A stretch of 64,000 nucleotides of DNA from positions 124,001-188,000 of the forward strand of contig NZ_CP036170.1 in the NCBI RefSeq assembly GCF_004295125.1, given 5' to 3'. Shown here one piece after another: positions 1 through 8,783 of this stretch (the stretch's first letter is position 1; each line of letters opens with the position of its first letter). The position numbers were made by a program, and so were the translations under genes. The notes under the pieces were generated by a model. The model was not told the DNA's origin. It saw only the letters and a list, made by a program, of their open reading frames with translations, and did no database searches. Origin of the DNA: [Clostridium] scindens ATCC 35704. Lineage in GTDB: Bacteria; Bacillota; Clostridia; Lachnospirales; Lachnospiraceae.

Positions 1-505
1 TTTGACGCGCCTGCGGAAATGTGATGACCGACAGTCCGCTTAAGGTCCTGGATAACACGAATCCGAATCCAATCACCACGACAGCATGGGAAGTCAGGGC
101 AGAATAGACTGCCACATACATCATCAGATAGACTGCGCAGGATATAATCGCAAAGGCTCCTGCATGGGAATCCTTCAAAATCTCCAGCCTGCGCTCCCTC
201 GGCTGGTAAGAGCCTAGGGCGTCCTGGGTATCTAAAAAACCGTCCATGTGGATTCCGCCGGTGATGATGATTGGAGCCACCACCATCAGTATGGTGAAAA
301 ACAGGCTTCCATAATCAATCCCATAACTTGCGAGCCATCGTTCCAGATGATAAATCCCCCATGTTACGATCCCTATAACGCCGCCTATCCACGGAAAAAA
401 ACACATAGCATAGGATGTATTTTCCTCTGTCCATTCGCTGTGCGGCATGGGAATCCTGCTATACATGGAAAATGCTATTTTAAAACTGTTCCATAATCGT
501 TTCAT
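1..505 (-). CDS. cobS: Adenosylcobinamide-GDP ribazoletransferase (cobalamin synthase), 3' end cut off by the window
   Basis: This membrane enzyme joins adenosylcobinamide-GDP to alpha-ribazole(-phosphate), the last assembly step of the cobalamin lower loop. Reading the minus strand from the ATG at 505 gives a protein beginning MKRLWNSFKIAFSMYSRIPM, followed by several hydrophobic segments and the family motif GGIHMDGFLDTQDALGS. That motif carries the acidic metal-binding residues. About 168 residues are visible of a usual 240-260; the rest lies left of base 1. The start ATG overlaps the cobU stop codon in an ATGA arrangement, so translation is probably coupled. It is the last visible gene of the cobalamin operon. 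Confidence 0.93.
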   Translation of the reverse strand, partial: MKRLWNSFKIAFSMYSRIPMPHSEWTEENTSYAMCFFPWIGGVIGIVTWGIYHLERWLASYGIDYGSLFFTILMVVAPIIITGGIHMDGFLDTQDALGSYQPRERRLEILKDSHAGAFAIISCAVYLMMYVAVYSALTSHAVVVIGFGFVLSRTLSGLSVITFPQARQ

Positions 506-1041
506 GATCTCTTTATCTCCACCGGTATTCCATAGACGACCTCCGTTACCATATCCGCCATGTCAGCGATCTTCTGGTTCACCTGGCCCATAAGAGTACG
601 GTATTCTTCTGTCTCCTTGCTATAGTCATTCACATCGGAATTCACTTCATTCGTCACGATAGCCAGACGATCTGTATACTCCGCCAGATGCCGGATGCCT
701 TCCATGATTGCATCCCGGGTTTCCTTTACATCCTTTATCCTTCCATGCTGTCCATAGAGTTCGTTTGCCGCAAGATTGGAGACGCACTCCAGCAGGACTC
801 CCCGGTTCCCGGGGATAGCGGTGCCTGCCAGGTTCCTTGGACACTCCATTGTGACGAATCCCTTTCCTTCCCGCAGGCGTCTATGGCGCAGGATCTTTGC
901 CATTGTCTCCCTGCCATAAGGGAGCATGGTCGCCACATAGATATATGCGCCTTTTTGGGCTTCATCTGCTGCTTCAAGAAGCCAGTCTTCTGCATAGGCG
1001 GACTTGCCGCTTGCGCTCCCTCCTGTGATCAGATGTATCAT
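502..1041 (-). CDS. cobU: Bifunctional adenosylcobinamide kinase / adenosylcobinamide-phosphate guanylyltransferase
   Basis: CobU phosphorylates adenosylcobinamide and then transfers GMP to it, making the substrate of CobS. The 179-residue protein has the usual length. It opens with a P-loop, MIHLITGGSASGKSAYAE, and later shows the family segment YVATMLPYGRETMAKILRHR, which holds the conserved guanylylation region. A second conserved acidic region, IVTNEVNSDV, follows near residue 130. The start overlaps the cobT stop by 4 nt and the stop overlaps the cobS start by 4 nt, so it sits in the middle of a translationally coupled cobT-cobU-cobS set. Assignment is secure from motifs and neighbours. 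Confidence 0.95.
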   Translation of the reverse strand: MIHLITGGSASGKSAYAEDWLLEAADEAQKGAYIYVATMLPYGRETMAKILRHRRLREGKGFVTMECPRNLAGTAIPGNRGVLLECVSNLAANELYGQHGRIKDVKETRDAIMEGIRHLAEYTDRLAIVTNEVNSDVNDYSKETEEYRTLMGQVNQKIADMADMVTEVVYGIPVEIKRS

Positions 1042-2096
1042 GACTCTTCTCCTAGTTCCTTATAGTCTTCAATCTTGTTTTCACTGAATGTACTCATCTT
1101 CCGGTACACTTCCGCTGCCATCTCAAGAATCGGCAGATACGCCACCGCGCCGGTTCCTTCCCCAAGACTCATGCCGCAGCACAAGGGCGCGGACATGTCA
1201 AGTTCCTTAAGAAGCGCCTGCATCCCCGGCTCCTTCGATGCATGGGAAGCAAGGATGTATCCGCTTGCGGCCGGGCACATCCTGACTGCTGCCAAGGCTG
1301 CCGCAGCAGATATGAATCCGTCCATCACCACCGGAATTTTGTAGTATGCGCCACCCAAAAATATCCCTGCCATGCCGCAGATGTCAAATCCGCCTACTTT
1401 TGAAAGGACATCCAGTGCATCCGCCTTATCTGGCCGGTTCACAGCGATTGCTTTCTTGATTGCTTCAACCTTTCGCCTAAGTCCATCTGTACTAAGTCCG
1501 GCTCCCCGCCCGGTCATCTGCTCTGGCGAACATCCGGTAAACACACTGGCTATCGCGCTGCTGGTAGTGGTGTTGCCAATCCCCATTTCACCGGTAGCCA
1601 GAATCTGGTAGCCTTCATCTTTTGCCTTCCCGGCCAGCTTGACGCCTGTCATCACTGCCTGTACGGCTGCTTCCCTGGACATGGCCGGTTCCAAGGCAAT
1701 GTTCCTGGTTCCATAGGCAACTTTATAATCCGGAACCTTCGTAACTACCGCCATTCCAATGTCAATCGGAAACAGATCCACTCCTGCCTTCTTGCACATG
1801 ATCGCCGCGCTGGTATTGCCGGTAAGGAAATTCTCTGCTACGATCGCCGTCACTTCCTGGCCAGTCTGCGTCACGCCTTCCTCTACCACGCCGTTGTCTG
1901 CGCACATCACGATCAGCGCCTTTTTATCCAGACATACGTCTGCATTGCTCGTCATGCCGGCAATCTTTATAATATCTTCTTCCAGCCTTCCCAAACTGTG
2001 GAGGGGCTTGGCAATGGAATTCCAGCGTTTTCCTGCTTCTTCCATCGCCTTCCTGTCAATGGGCTCTATACTATCTATTATCTTCTCTATGGTCAT
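1038..2096 (-). CDS. cobT: Nicotinate-nucleotide--dimethylbenzimidazole phosphoribosyltransferase
   Basis: CobT activates the lower-ligand base by making alpha-ribazole phosphate from nicotinate mononucleotide. The reading frame is open for 72 codons upstream, but that stretch is antisense-like filler over cbiA. The ATGATG at 2099/2096 is preceded by AAAGAGGAAG, and the second ATG gives the better 7-nt spacing, so I place the start at 2096 (352 residues, the normal family length). Typical segments are CADNGVVEEGVTQTGQEVT, the GEMGIGNTTTSSA loop, and a C-terminal LGEGTGAVAYLP with the catalytic glutamate region. It overlaps the upstream cbiA gene by 26 nt and cobU by 4 nt. Confidence 0.94.
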   Translation of the reverse strand: MTIEKIIDSIEPIDRKAMEEAGKRWNSIAKPLHSLGRLEEDIIKIAGMTSNADVCLDKKALIVMCADNGVVEEGVTQTGQEVTAIVAENFLTGNTSAAIMCKKAGVDLFPIDIGMAVVTKVPDYKVAYGTRNIALEPAMSREAAVQAVMTGVKLAGKAKDEGYQILATGEMGIGNTTTSSAIASVFTGCSPEQMTGRGAGLSTDGLRRKVEAIKKAIAVNRPDKADALDVLSKVGGFDICGMAGIFLGGAYYKIPVVMDGFISAAAALAAVRMCPAASGYILASHASKEPGMQALLKELDMSAPLCCGMSLGEGTGAVAYLPILEMAAEVYRKMSTFSENKIEDYKELGEES

Positions 2097-3483
2097 CATT
2101 CTTCCTCTTTCTGCATGCTTCCAGAAATGCTCTGGCAACTTCCTGGTTTCCATCGTAATGGATATGGGGATATCCTGCAAGCATAGTGTCCGTGCTGACC
2201 ATGCATTTCCAGGAACGCTCAGACAGCGGCTTCCTGGCCGTGTATCCTTCCCCGCATCTGTCAGCGTCATAATAATGGAATTCATGAGCCGGTATATCGC
2301 CGACATCTTTTCCAAATGCCTGCCCGCCCGTCAATGTAATATATCCGAACCGCTTAAGCCTTGGAGTGGGATAGCATTTCCCTTCCAGGACTCCAGCCAT
2401 GGGATAGCGTTTCCCTTCCGCGTCCTCCATCTCTTCCATCAGATACATGAAGCCTCCGCACTCTGCCATGCAGGGCATCCCTCCTGTGACTGCCCGGCGA
2501 ATGCTCTCACGCATTCCGGTGTTCCTGCTAAGGGCCCGGGCATAAAGTTCCGGGTAGCCGCCGTATAGCAGTAGGCCGTGCAGATCTGCCGGCAAGGCCG
2601 CATCATAGAGAGGGGAAAAGGGAACCAGGCTGATTCCCCTCTCCTGAAGCAGGCGGAGATTCTCCTGGTACATAAAGCAGAAAGCCTCATCCCTGGCAAG
2701 TCCGACCCGAACTTCTTCAGATCTGCCTGTCTTCCTATTCCTGCCGCTTGCCTGCTCTTCCTGCACCTCCTGCACCTCTATCTCTGGCGCGGTCTCTGCA
2801 AGGCTAAGCATCCTGTCGATCTCTAGAGTCTCTTCCAGCGTCCGGCTGATCCGAAGCAGACGCTCTTCAAGTCCATCTACTTCATGCGGCATCTTCAATC
2901 CCAGATGCCTGCTCTCAAGCTCGCAGTCCTCAAGTACAGGCACATACCCCAGAACTTCCGCCCTCGTTTCTTTTTCTATCATCTCTTTCATCCGCCCATA
3001 CATCATCGGGGACAGGCGGTTTAAGATAATTCCTTTGATATGGCTGTCTTCCTGGTAGTTAAGAATCCCCTGGATCACAGGTATGACAGACTTGCTTGCC
3101 CCCTTGCAGTCCACGATCAATACCGCCGGCGTATCCGTGGCATCCGCCACGTCATAGGCGCTGGCCTCGCAGGATATTCCTCCCAGGCCGTCATAATACC
3201 CCATCACCCCTTCGATCAGGGCAATCTCCATTCCCCTTCCTCTTCTTGCCAGGATGGAGCGCACCTTGTCCCTGCCGCACAGGAACGTATCCAGATTCTC
3301 ACTGTCCATCCCCAGCACAGTTTTATGGAACATCGGATCTATGTAATCGGGGCCGCACTTAAAGGGAGCGCATTTTACGCCTCGATTCTTCAATACCTGA
3401 AGAATCCCGCAGGTGATCATCGTCTTTCCCGTTCCGCTGCCGCACGCTGTCATCATCAGTCTTGGCACTCGAATTATGCTCAT
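2071..3483 (-). CDS. cbiA: Cobyrinate a,c-diamide synthase (CbiA/CobB type)
   Basis: This glutamine-dependent amidotransferase amidates the a and c side chains of (cobalt-)cobyrinate using ATP. The 470-residue protein has the two expected halves: an N-terminal dethiobiotin-synthetase-like ATPase starting MSIIRVPRLMMTACGSGTGK with its P-loop at about residues 13-21, and a C-terminal class I glutaminase-like domain with MPCMAECGGFMYL (nucleophile Cys) and a closing PAHEFHYYD motif. A charged linker rich in E and Q (EIEVQEVQEEQASGRNRK) separates the halves and is probably species-specific. Its start overlaps the cbiJET stop by 4 nt (ATGA). Confidence 0.94.
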   Translation of the reverse strand: MSIIRVPRLMMTACGSGTGKTMITCGILQVLKNRGVKCAPFKCGPDYIDPMFHKTVLGMDSENLDTFLCGRDKVRSILARRGRGMEIALIEGVMGYYDGLGGISCEASAYDVADATDTPAVLIVDCKGASKSVIPVIQGILNYQEDSHIKGIILNRLSPMMYGRMKEMIEKETRAEVLGYVPVLEDCELESRHLGLKMPHEVDGLEERLLRISRTLEETLEIDRMLSLAETAPEIEVQEVQEEQASGRNRKTGRSEEVRVGLARDEAFCFMYQENLRLLQERGISLVPFSPLYDAALPADLHGLLLYGGYPELYARALSRNTGMRESIRRAVTGGMPCMAECGGFMYLMEEMEDAEGKRYPMAGVLEGKCYPTPRLKRFGYITLTGGQAFGKDVGDIPAHEFHYYDADRCGEGYTARKPLSERSWKCMVSTDTMLAGYPHIHYDGNQEVARAFLEACRKRKNDDHREDNR

Positions 3484-5474
3484 GCTTCTTCATCCTTCTT
3501 CCCATGCAATGTAAAACTAATCACCGTGACCGGGTTTAGCCCCTGCATCATATGGTACCTGCCGGCCTTCTTCGATCTGGACACGGCGATCTGGACGATC
3601 TCTTCTTCCGTGACTGGCAGTTCCTCCATACAGCGCTTTACTTCCGCTAACGTTTCCAGCGTGATCGTATTAATGACTACTCGTGCCTTTTTATTCTTGC
3701 GATAGACCGTATCCAGGATTCCTTCCAGATTCCCCGCGCTGCCGCCGATGAATACGCAGTCCGGCACCGGAAGGCCTAACAGCGCATCCGGGGCCTCTCC
3801 CTCTACGATCACCAGATTATCTGCCTTCATCTTCTTCTGGTTCTTTTCAATCAATGCGACGGCCTCTTCCTTTTTCTCAACGGCATATACGGTTCCATCC
3901 GTCACCCTAAGCGCTGCCTCCACCGCTACGGAACCGGTGCCCGCGCCTACATCGTAGACCACGGAATCCTTCGCAAGACGCAGTTTTGAGAGAGAGACGC
4001 TTCTTACTTCCTCTTTCGTCATAGGGACATCTCCCCGCAGGAATTCGCCATCCGGCAATCCATGCACTGCCATTCCTTTGCACATATCAGGATTCTCCAC
4101 ATAGATTACGGCCAGATCTGCCCCCTGATATACCTGAAGGGATTCTGCCGTTCCTTCTATGATCTTCTCCGTGTCATAGGAAAGATCTGCGCCTACGCAG
4201 ACTTTCAGACCCCCATATCCGTATTCTGTCAGTTTCCTGCAAAGGCTTCGAACACTCTGGGCCGATCCTGCCAGGATCACCGTCTTTTCATGCTCCCTGA
4301 CTGCTGCAAGGATATTTCCCTGCCTTCCATGCAGGCTTCTTAGTGCCGCATCCTCCCAGGATACGCCGAGTCTCGCGCAAAAATACGCCACGGAGGAAAT
4401 GCCCGGAATGACCCTGGCCTCTATCTGAGGCTCGGCTTCCAGCCTCTTAAGAAGCCTGGAAGCCCCGCTGTAGAATCCCGCATCCCCGGACAAAAGCACG
4501 GCAACGTTCTCATATTCGGGATGTTCTTTGATATAGCTGACGATTTCCTCCGGCTGATATGAAGCATACGTATGCTGCCGCTGATCGGCTGCTTCCAGCA
4601 TCCTTTTTGCCCCGATCAGCAGACGGGCCTTCTTGCACGCCTCTTTCCCCTCTGCCGTCAAGGTCTCCGCCGTTCCCATTCCGATTCCCACCAGAGAAAC
4701 TTTCCACTTATCCTGTAAATTCATTTCGTATTTAAGAAACTTAATAACTTCTTCCAGACTCATTCCCGCTTCCTGTCTGGGCCTTCCGATCACCACCAGG
4801 CCAACGCCGGCCATGGCTGCTGCCTCGCATTTTTCCGGATATCCGCCGGCAATGCCGGATTCCTTCGTTACCAGATAGGAAATCTTATATTCCCTTAACA
4901 TTGCCAGGTTCATTTCCACAGAAAACGGTCCCTGCATACAGATGAGGTGGCGGCCCCGGATTCCCAGTTCCTCGCACTTAACTGCCACATCCCCTACAGA
5001 CAGGACCCTGGCAAAGATACGTTTCTGGTAATCGGTCAGCCTGGTATAGTTCTCCAGTTCTTTGCTGCCTGTCGTAACCAGAATATTTCCGCTGGTACCC
5101 TCCAGGTATTCCACGGCTGCCTCCACATCCTCTACGCGCACAGACTCCCCTGCCTGCCCTGCCTCCCTGAGAAGCCTTATATATGGGGCCTTCACTTCTA
5201 TGCAGGCATGCTTGATGTTCTCTGTCACTTCCTTTGCAAAAGGATGCGTCGCATCTACCACATAGCGGGGTTCAAATTCCTTTATGAGTTCCTTCATCTG
5301 GCATTCGTCCAGCCTTTGGTGGGATATGCTCAAAAGCCTGTTTTTAGGAAGCAGGCTCTCCCCATAGGGCGTTGCCACGCATGCATGGACTTTGACTTTA
5401 CGCTCCACCAGATATTCTGCTAATTCTCTTCCCTCTGTTGTCCCCGCGAACAACAAAATTTTATTCTCTTTCAT
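3480..5474 (-). CDS. cbiJET: Triple fusion: cobalt-precorrin-6A reductase + precorrin-6B C5,15-methyltransferase/decarboxylase (CbiJ-CbiE-CbiT)
   Basis: One 664-residue reading frame carries three corrin-ring enzymes. Residues 1-250 are CbiJ, the NAD(P)H reductase of cobalt-precorrin-6A (start KILLFAGTTEGRELAEYL; VVDATHPFA at 72-80). Residues about 255-460 are CbiE, a tetrapyrrole methylase for C5 (VSLVGIGMGTAETLT; LLSGDAGFYSGA; VIPGISSVAYF). Residues about 470-660 are CbiT, a class I SAM methyltransferase for C15 with decarboxylation (VYDVGAGTGSVAVE at 506-519). CbiE-CbiT fusions are common; the added CbiJ is less usual. A Met at residue 251 sits exactly at the CbiJ/CbiE junction and could be a remnant or internal start. 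Overlaps: 14 nt with cbiH, 4 nt with cbiA. Confidence 0.94.
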   Translation of the reverse strand: MKENKILLFAGTTEGRELAEYLVERKVKVHACVATPYGESLLPKNRLLSISHQRLDECQMKELIKEFEPRYVVDATHPFAKEVTENIKHACIEVKAPYIRLLREAGQAGESVRVEDVEAAVEYLEGTSGNILVTTGSKELENYTRLTDYQKRIFARVLSVGDVAVKCEELGIRGRHLICMQGPFSVEMNLAMLREYKISYLVTKESGIAGGYPEKCEAAAMAGVGLVVIGRPRQEAGMSLEEVIKFLKYEMNLQDKWKVSLVGIGMGTAETLTAEGKEACKKARLLIGAKRMLEAADQRQHTYASYQPEEIVSYIKEHPEYENVAVLLSGDAGFYSGASRLLKRLEAEPQIEARVIPGISSVAYFCARLGVSWEDAALRSLHGRQGNILAAVREHEKTVILAGSAQSVRSLCRKLTEYGYGGLKVCVGADLSYDTEKIIEGTAESLQVYQGADLAVIYVENPDMCKGMAVHGLPDGEFLRGDVPMTKEEVRSVSLSKLRLAKDSVVYDVGAGTGSVAVEAALRVTDGTVYAVEKKEEAVALIEKNQKKMKADNLVIVEGEAPDALLGLPVPDCVFIGGSAGNLEGILDTVYRKNKKARVVINTITLETLAEVKRCMEELPVTEEEIVQIAVSRSKKAGRYHMMQGLNPVTVISFTLHGKKDEEA

Positions 5475-6198
5475 ACTGGTATCCTCTTGGCGTTATCATC
5501 TTGCCGTCAATAACCCTTGTCTTGCAGTTGCCTATGAACACGGTAGAAAACATATCTGCCTTTGCGTCTTTGAGTTCCTGCAGGCTCAATATCTCCATGC
5601 TCTCGCCTTCTCTTGCTATATTCTTTACAATGCCGCAGACCGTATCCTCTCCTTTATAGGAAAGCATCAGATGGCAGGCTTTCTGCAGATAGTCGCTCCG
5701 CTTCTTGCTGGACGGGTTATACAGGCAGATTACAAAGTCTGCCAAAGCGGCAGCCACAATTCTTTTTTCAATCTGCTCCCAGGGGGTCAACAGATCGCTC
5801 AGGCTGATCATGCAGCAGTCATGTCCCAAAGGAGCGCCCAATACAGCTGCCCCTCCCAGCGCAGCTGTGACGCCGGGAATAATCTCCAGTTCCACCTGGG
5901 GATACTCCGTCCCAACCTCATACATCAAGCCTGCCATCCCATAGATGCCGGCATCTCCGCTGCATACCATAGCCACCTTCTTTCCTGCCGCCGCTTCCTC
6001 ATAAGCCATGCGGCAGCGTTCTACCTCCTGCCGCATAGGCGTGTTCCGATAGTCCTTGTCCGGAAATTCCTTTTTCAGCAAGTCCGTATACACGGTATAC
6101 CCGACGATTACCTGGCTCATTTCTATGGCCCGCACGGCCTTCACCGTCATCTGCTCATAGGCTCCAGGGCCTATTCCAACTACATAGATCTTATTCAA
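5461..6198 (-). CDS. cbiH: Cobalt-precorrin-3B C17-methyltransferase
   Basis: CbiH methylates C17 and drives ring contraction in the anaerobic cobalamin route. Motifs of the tetrapyrrole methylase family are present: YVVGIGPGAYEQMT near the start, MVCSGDAGIYGMA, IIPGVTAALGGAAVLG and FVICLYNPSSKKR. I choose the TTG at 6198 as start (245 residues) because GGAGG lies 7 nt upstream of it; a longer reading from TTG at 6225 has no such site and would overlap cbiG further. Even so the gene overlaps the end of cbiG by 8 nt, consistent with coupled translation. Normal family length is about 240-250 residues. Confidence 0.93.
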   Translation of the reverse strand: MNKIYVVGIGPGAYEQMTVKAVRAIEMSQVIVGYTVYTDLLKKEFPDKDYRNTPMRQEVERCRMAYEEAAAGKKVAMVCSGDAGIYGMAGLMYEVGTEYPQVELEIIPGVTAALGGAAVLGAPLGHDCCMISLSDLLTPWEQIEKRIVAAALADFVICLYNPSSKKRSDYLQKACHLMLSYKGEDTVCGIVKNIAREGESMEILSLQELKDAKADMFSTVFIGNCKTRVIDGKMITPRGYQYERE

Positions 6199-7237
6199 AT
6201 ATAATCCTCCAATCCCTCTGCGCAACCGCTACCGTAACTCCGTCATCCACTTGCTTCTCTACCACCAGCCTGCCATTGCCGCTGGCATATACGGCGCTTC
6301 TTTCACACACGTTATCAATTCCGGTGATCTTTTCTACAAACGCAGAAGCATGAAATTCCCCCTCTGCCTTTAGAAGTTCTCCGGCGCTGTAAGTTTCCAA
6401 TTCCAGGGAATGGTTTCTGCAATACCTCAGAATCCCCTCTTCCCCTGCTTTTATATCAATACTTGCCAGTTTGCAAAGGCTGCTTTGAAAAATGCCTTCT
6501 CTATTTAAAGTACGCTCAATTGCCTTCTCTATCTTTCCCGCGTCCGTCCCTTTTCTGCATCCGATTCCAACAACCGCTGCCCGGGGCACCAGATACAGCG
6601 TATGCCTCCAGCTGGGATTTTTGTGGATGCCGATGCATATGTCCGGCTCTTTCTCCTGGCTTTGTGAATCCACCATTCGAATTCCCTCCGGAGGTTCACC
6701 CTTTATCCGGTTCTCTTCACAGGTACAATCCACGATGATTTCCTCGCCCGCCAATAATCTGGCCGATATCCGCTTAGCCTTCGCCATGTCCGCAATCCAC
6801 AGATGATTCTCCTGGGCAAACTTATCCACTGCCCACAGATGATGGATGTCCGTAGCCGTAGTGATCACAGGCGTTCCGCCTATTCCGGCGGCAAGCGAAA
6901 CAGCCAATTCATTGGCGCCGCCTATGTGGCCGGACAGAACCGGGATAATGTAGCTGCCTTTTTCGTCTGCCACCAGCACAGCCGGATCGCTCGTCTTGGA
7001 TTCCACATAAGGGGCTATCGCGCGCACGGCGATTCCAGCTGCGCCAACATAGATCAGGGCGTAGCACTTTCGAAACATCCGTCCTGTCCATTCACCCAGG
7101 GATTCTGTTATGGAGCCCCGCGCTCCATTGCATTTGATATCTGCCGTTACTTCATATCCTTCTTCAGATAAACATCCGGCAATCTTGTCCGCAAGTTCTT
7201 TCCCATTTTTGGTAAAACTGATCACTGCTATCTGCAT
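6191..7237 (-). CDS. cbiG: Cobalt-precorrin-5A hydrolase
   Basis: CbiG opens the delta-lactone of cobalt-precorrin-5A and releases the two-carbon fragment; its presence marks the oxygen-independent branch of cobalamin synthesis. The 348-residue protein shows the N-terminal CbiG core (MQIAVISFTKNGKELA; LIYVGAAGIAVRAIAPYVE; PVLSGHIGGANELA) and the C-terminal CbiG/CobE domain (AAVVGIGCRKGTDAGKIE; VCERSAVYASGN). The central linker is short. It lies 27 nt downstream of cbiF and overlaps cbiH by 8 nt. Confidence 0.94.
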   Translation of the reverse strand: MQIAVISFTKNGKELADKIAGCLSEEGYEVTADIKCNGARGSITESLGEWTGRMFRKCYALIYVGAAGIAVRAIAPYVESKTSDPAVLVADEKGSYIIPVLSGHIGGANELAVSLAAGIGGTPVITTATDIHHLWAVDKFAQENHLWIADMAKAKRISARLLAGEEIIVDCTCEENRIKGEPPEGIRMVDSQSQEKEPDICIGIHKNPSWRHTLYLVPRAAVVGIGCRKGTDAGKIEKAIERTLNREGIFQSSLCKLASIDIKAGEEGILRYCRNHSLELETYSAGELLKAEGEFHASAFVEKITGIDNVCERSAVYASGNGRLVVEKQVDDGVTVAVAQRDWRIIFE

Positions 7238-7264
7238 CCTGCCTGTCCTTCCTCGTTCCCTGAT

Positions 7265-8059
7265 TCAATCCTTCCCGTCGCCTGCTTCCTGCTGCTTCCA
7301 TGGATGTTCGGCTGTTCGGTACTCTGTCGTAAATGAAGGGTCGTAAAGTTTAGACCTTTCATAGTTCTGATGAAGCACCACTTCTCCTACGATGATCAGC
7401 GCAGTCTTCGTAATCCCATATGCTTTTGCAGTCTCCTCTAACGTTCCAACCGTACAGATATGCGTCTCTTCCTCTGGCCAGGTGGCCTTGTATACGATTG
7501 CCGCCGGCGTATCCTGGCGATATCCTCCCGCAATCAGCTGGTCCGTCAGTTTCTTAAGCAGTCCTGTACTTAAGAATAATACCATAGTCGCGCCATGGGA
7601 TGCAAAGGATGCGATCCGTTCTTTCTCCGGAACCGGCGTCCTTCCCTCCATCCTGGTGATCACCACGCTCTGGGATACTTCAGGCAATGTATATTCCAGA
7701 TTCAATGCAGCCGCTGCCGCGCAGAATGAACTGACGCCCGGACAGGATTCATAAGGTATTCCCAGCCGATCCAAAATGTCCATCTGCTCCCGGATCGCGC
7801 CATACAGGCAAGGATCCCCGGTGTGAAGCCGGACAGTCTTAAGCCCTTCTGCCTCCGCCTGCTTCATCACCGCTATCACTTCCTCCAGCGTCATTACCGC
7901 GCTATTATAGATTCTGCACGCTTCCCCCGCTTCTTTTAGCAGTCCCGGATTCACAAGGGACCCGGCATATATGATTACGTCCGCCTCTCTAAGCAGCCGC
8001 CGACCCCGGACGGTAATCAGATCTTCCGCCCCCGGGCCTGCTCCAACAAAATGTATCAT
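7265..8059 (-). CDS. cbiF: Cobalt-precorrin-4 C11-methyltransferase
   Basis: CbiF adds the methyl group at C11 of cobalt-precorrin-4. The 264-residue frame begins MIHFVGAGPGAEDLITVRGR, the diagnostic SAM-binding start of this methylase, and continues with IIYAGSLVNPGLL, RLHTGDPCLYGAIREQMD and the SCPGVSSFCAAAAALN loop. Length and order of motifs match the family. The start codon overlaps the cbiL stop by 4 nt (ATGA), so the two are probably translated together. The last 20 or so residues are polar and variable. Confidence 0.95.
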   Translation of the reverse strand: MIHFVGAGPGAEDLITVRGRRLLREADVIIYAGSLVNPGLLKEAGEACRIYNSAVMTLEEVIAVMKQAEAEGLKTVRLHTGDPCLYGAIREQMDILDRLGIPYESCPGVSSFCAAAAALNLEYTLPEVSQSVVITRMEGRTPVPEKERIASFASHGATMVLFLSTGLLKKLTDQLIAGGYRQDTPAAIVYKATWPEEETHICTVGTLEETAKAYGITKTALIIVGEVVLHQNYERSKLYDPSFTTEYRTAEHPWKQQEAGDGKD

Positions 8060-8751
8060 AATGGCTCTCCTTCTTCTTTTACAAACAGCAGCGTGTAATA
8101 CCCGGCATCTTCCGGTATCTGCTCTGCCCCATAATAAATTCTTTCCTGCTCCATCCCGCAGTTTTCAACCATCGTCACCTCGGCCGGATGATGCTTTAAT
8201 ACCTCTTTTACTTCCGGAAGTTTTCCTCCAGCCTTCATCAGCACCTTGGTGCCCGGAAGAAGCAGCGCCTCCTCGATCTGATAGGAAGCCGGTATGATAT
8301 GGATCTGCTGCGCCTTGCTGGCAATATCCATCTCAAGCCGCGCGGCAGCGGCGCAAAAAGAGGTGACTCCGCTCACAATCTCCGTCTCATATCCCGCTTC
8401 CTTCACAATATTGTGCAGATAGATGTAGGTAGAGTAAACCGTAGGATCGCCAAGGGTCAGAAATGCTACCGTCCTTCCCTGATCCAGATACTCTTCCAGT
8501 ATTCGGGCTCCATCTGCATGACTCTTTTTTAACCTCTCTTTATCCTTCGTCATAGGCATATGGATTCCCAGTATCCCCTTTTTTTGAATTGCCGGGCAGG
8601 CGCTGGACGCGATCTGGTATGCCACCGTATTTTCCGGCTCTTTTCCCGGCGCCGCGATGACGTCGCATGCCTCCATCACCTGAATTGCCTTTAACGTAAG
8701 AAGTCCCGGATCCCCGGGTCCAACTCCTACTCCGTATAATTTTCCTGCCAT
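8056..8751 (-). CDS. cbiL: Cobalt-factor II / precorrin-2 C20-methyltransferase
   Basis: CbiL methylates C20 of cobalt-sirohydrochlorin (factor II), the first dedicated methylation after cobalt insertion in the anaerobic route. The 231-residue protein begins MAGKLYGVGVGPGDPGLLTL and contains VAFLTLGDPTVYSTYIYLH and EIVSGVTSFCAAAARL, all classic for this methylase. It lies 32 nt downstream of cbiD with its own AGAGAGG site, and overlaps cbiF by 4 nt. Confidence 0.94.
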   Translation of the reverse strand: MAGKLYGVGVGPGDPGLLTLKAIQVMEACDVIAAPGKEPENTVAYQIASSACPAIQKKGILGIHMPMTKDKERLKKSHADGARILEEYLDQGRTVAFLTLGDPTVYSTYIYLHNIVKEAGYETEIVSGVTSFCAAAARLEMDIASKAQQIHIIPASYQIEEALLLPGTKVLMKAGGKLPEVKEVLKHHPAEVTMVENCGMEQERIYYGAEQIPEDAGYYTLLFVKEEGEPL

Positions 8752-8783
8752 CTGTATTCCTCTCTTGCTTCAACTGTCTCTCT

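Noticed and set aside
2097-2315. Upstream extension of cobT by 72 codons
   Set aside because: The extra residues are not cobT-like and overlap cbiA; a ribosome-binding site stands exactly before 2096-2099.
1759-2568. Long plus-strand open frame opposite cobT and cbiA
   Set aside because: Antisense to two well-recognised genes, no ribosome-binding site, low-complexity composition that mirrors the codons of the real genes.
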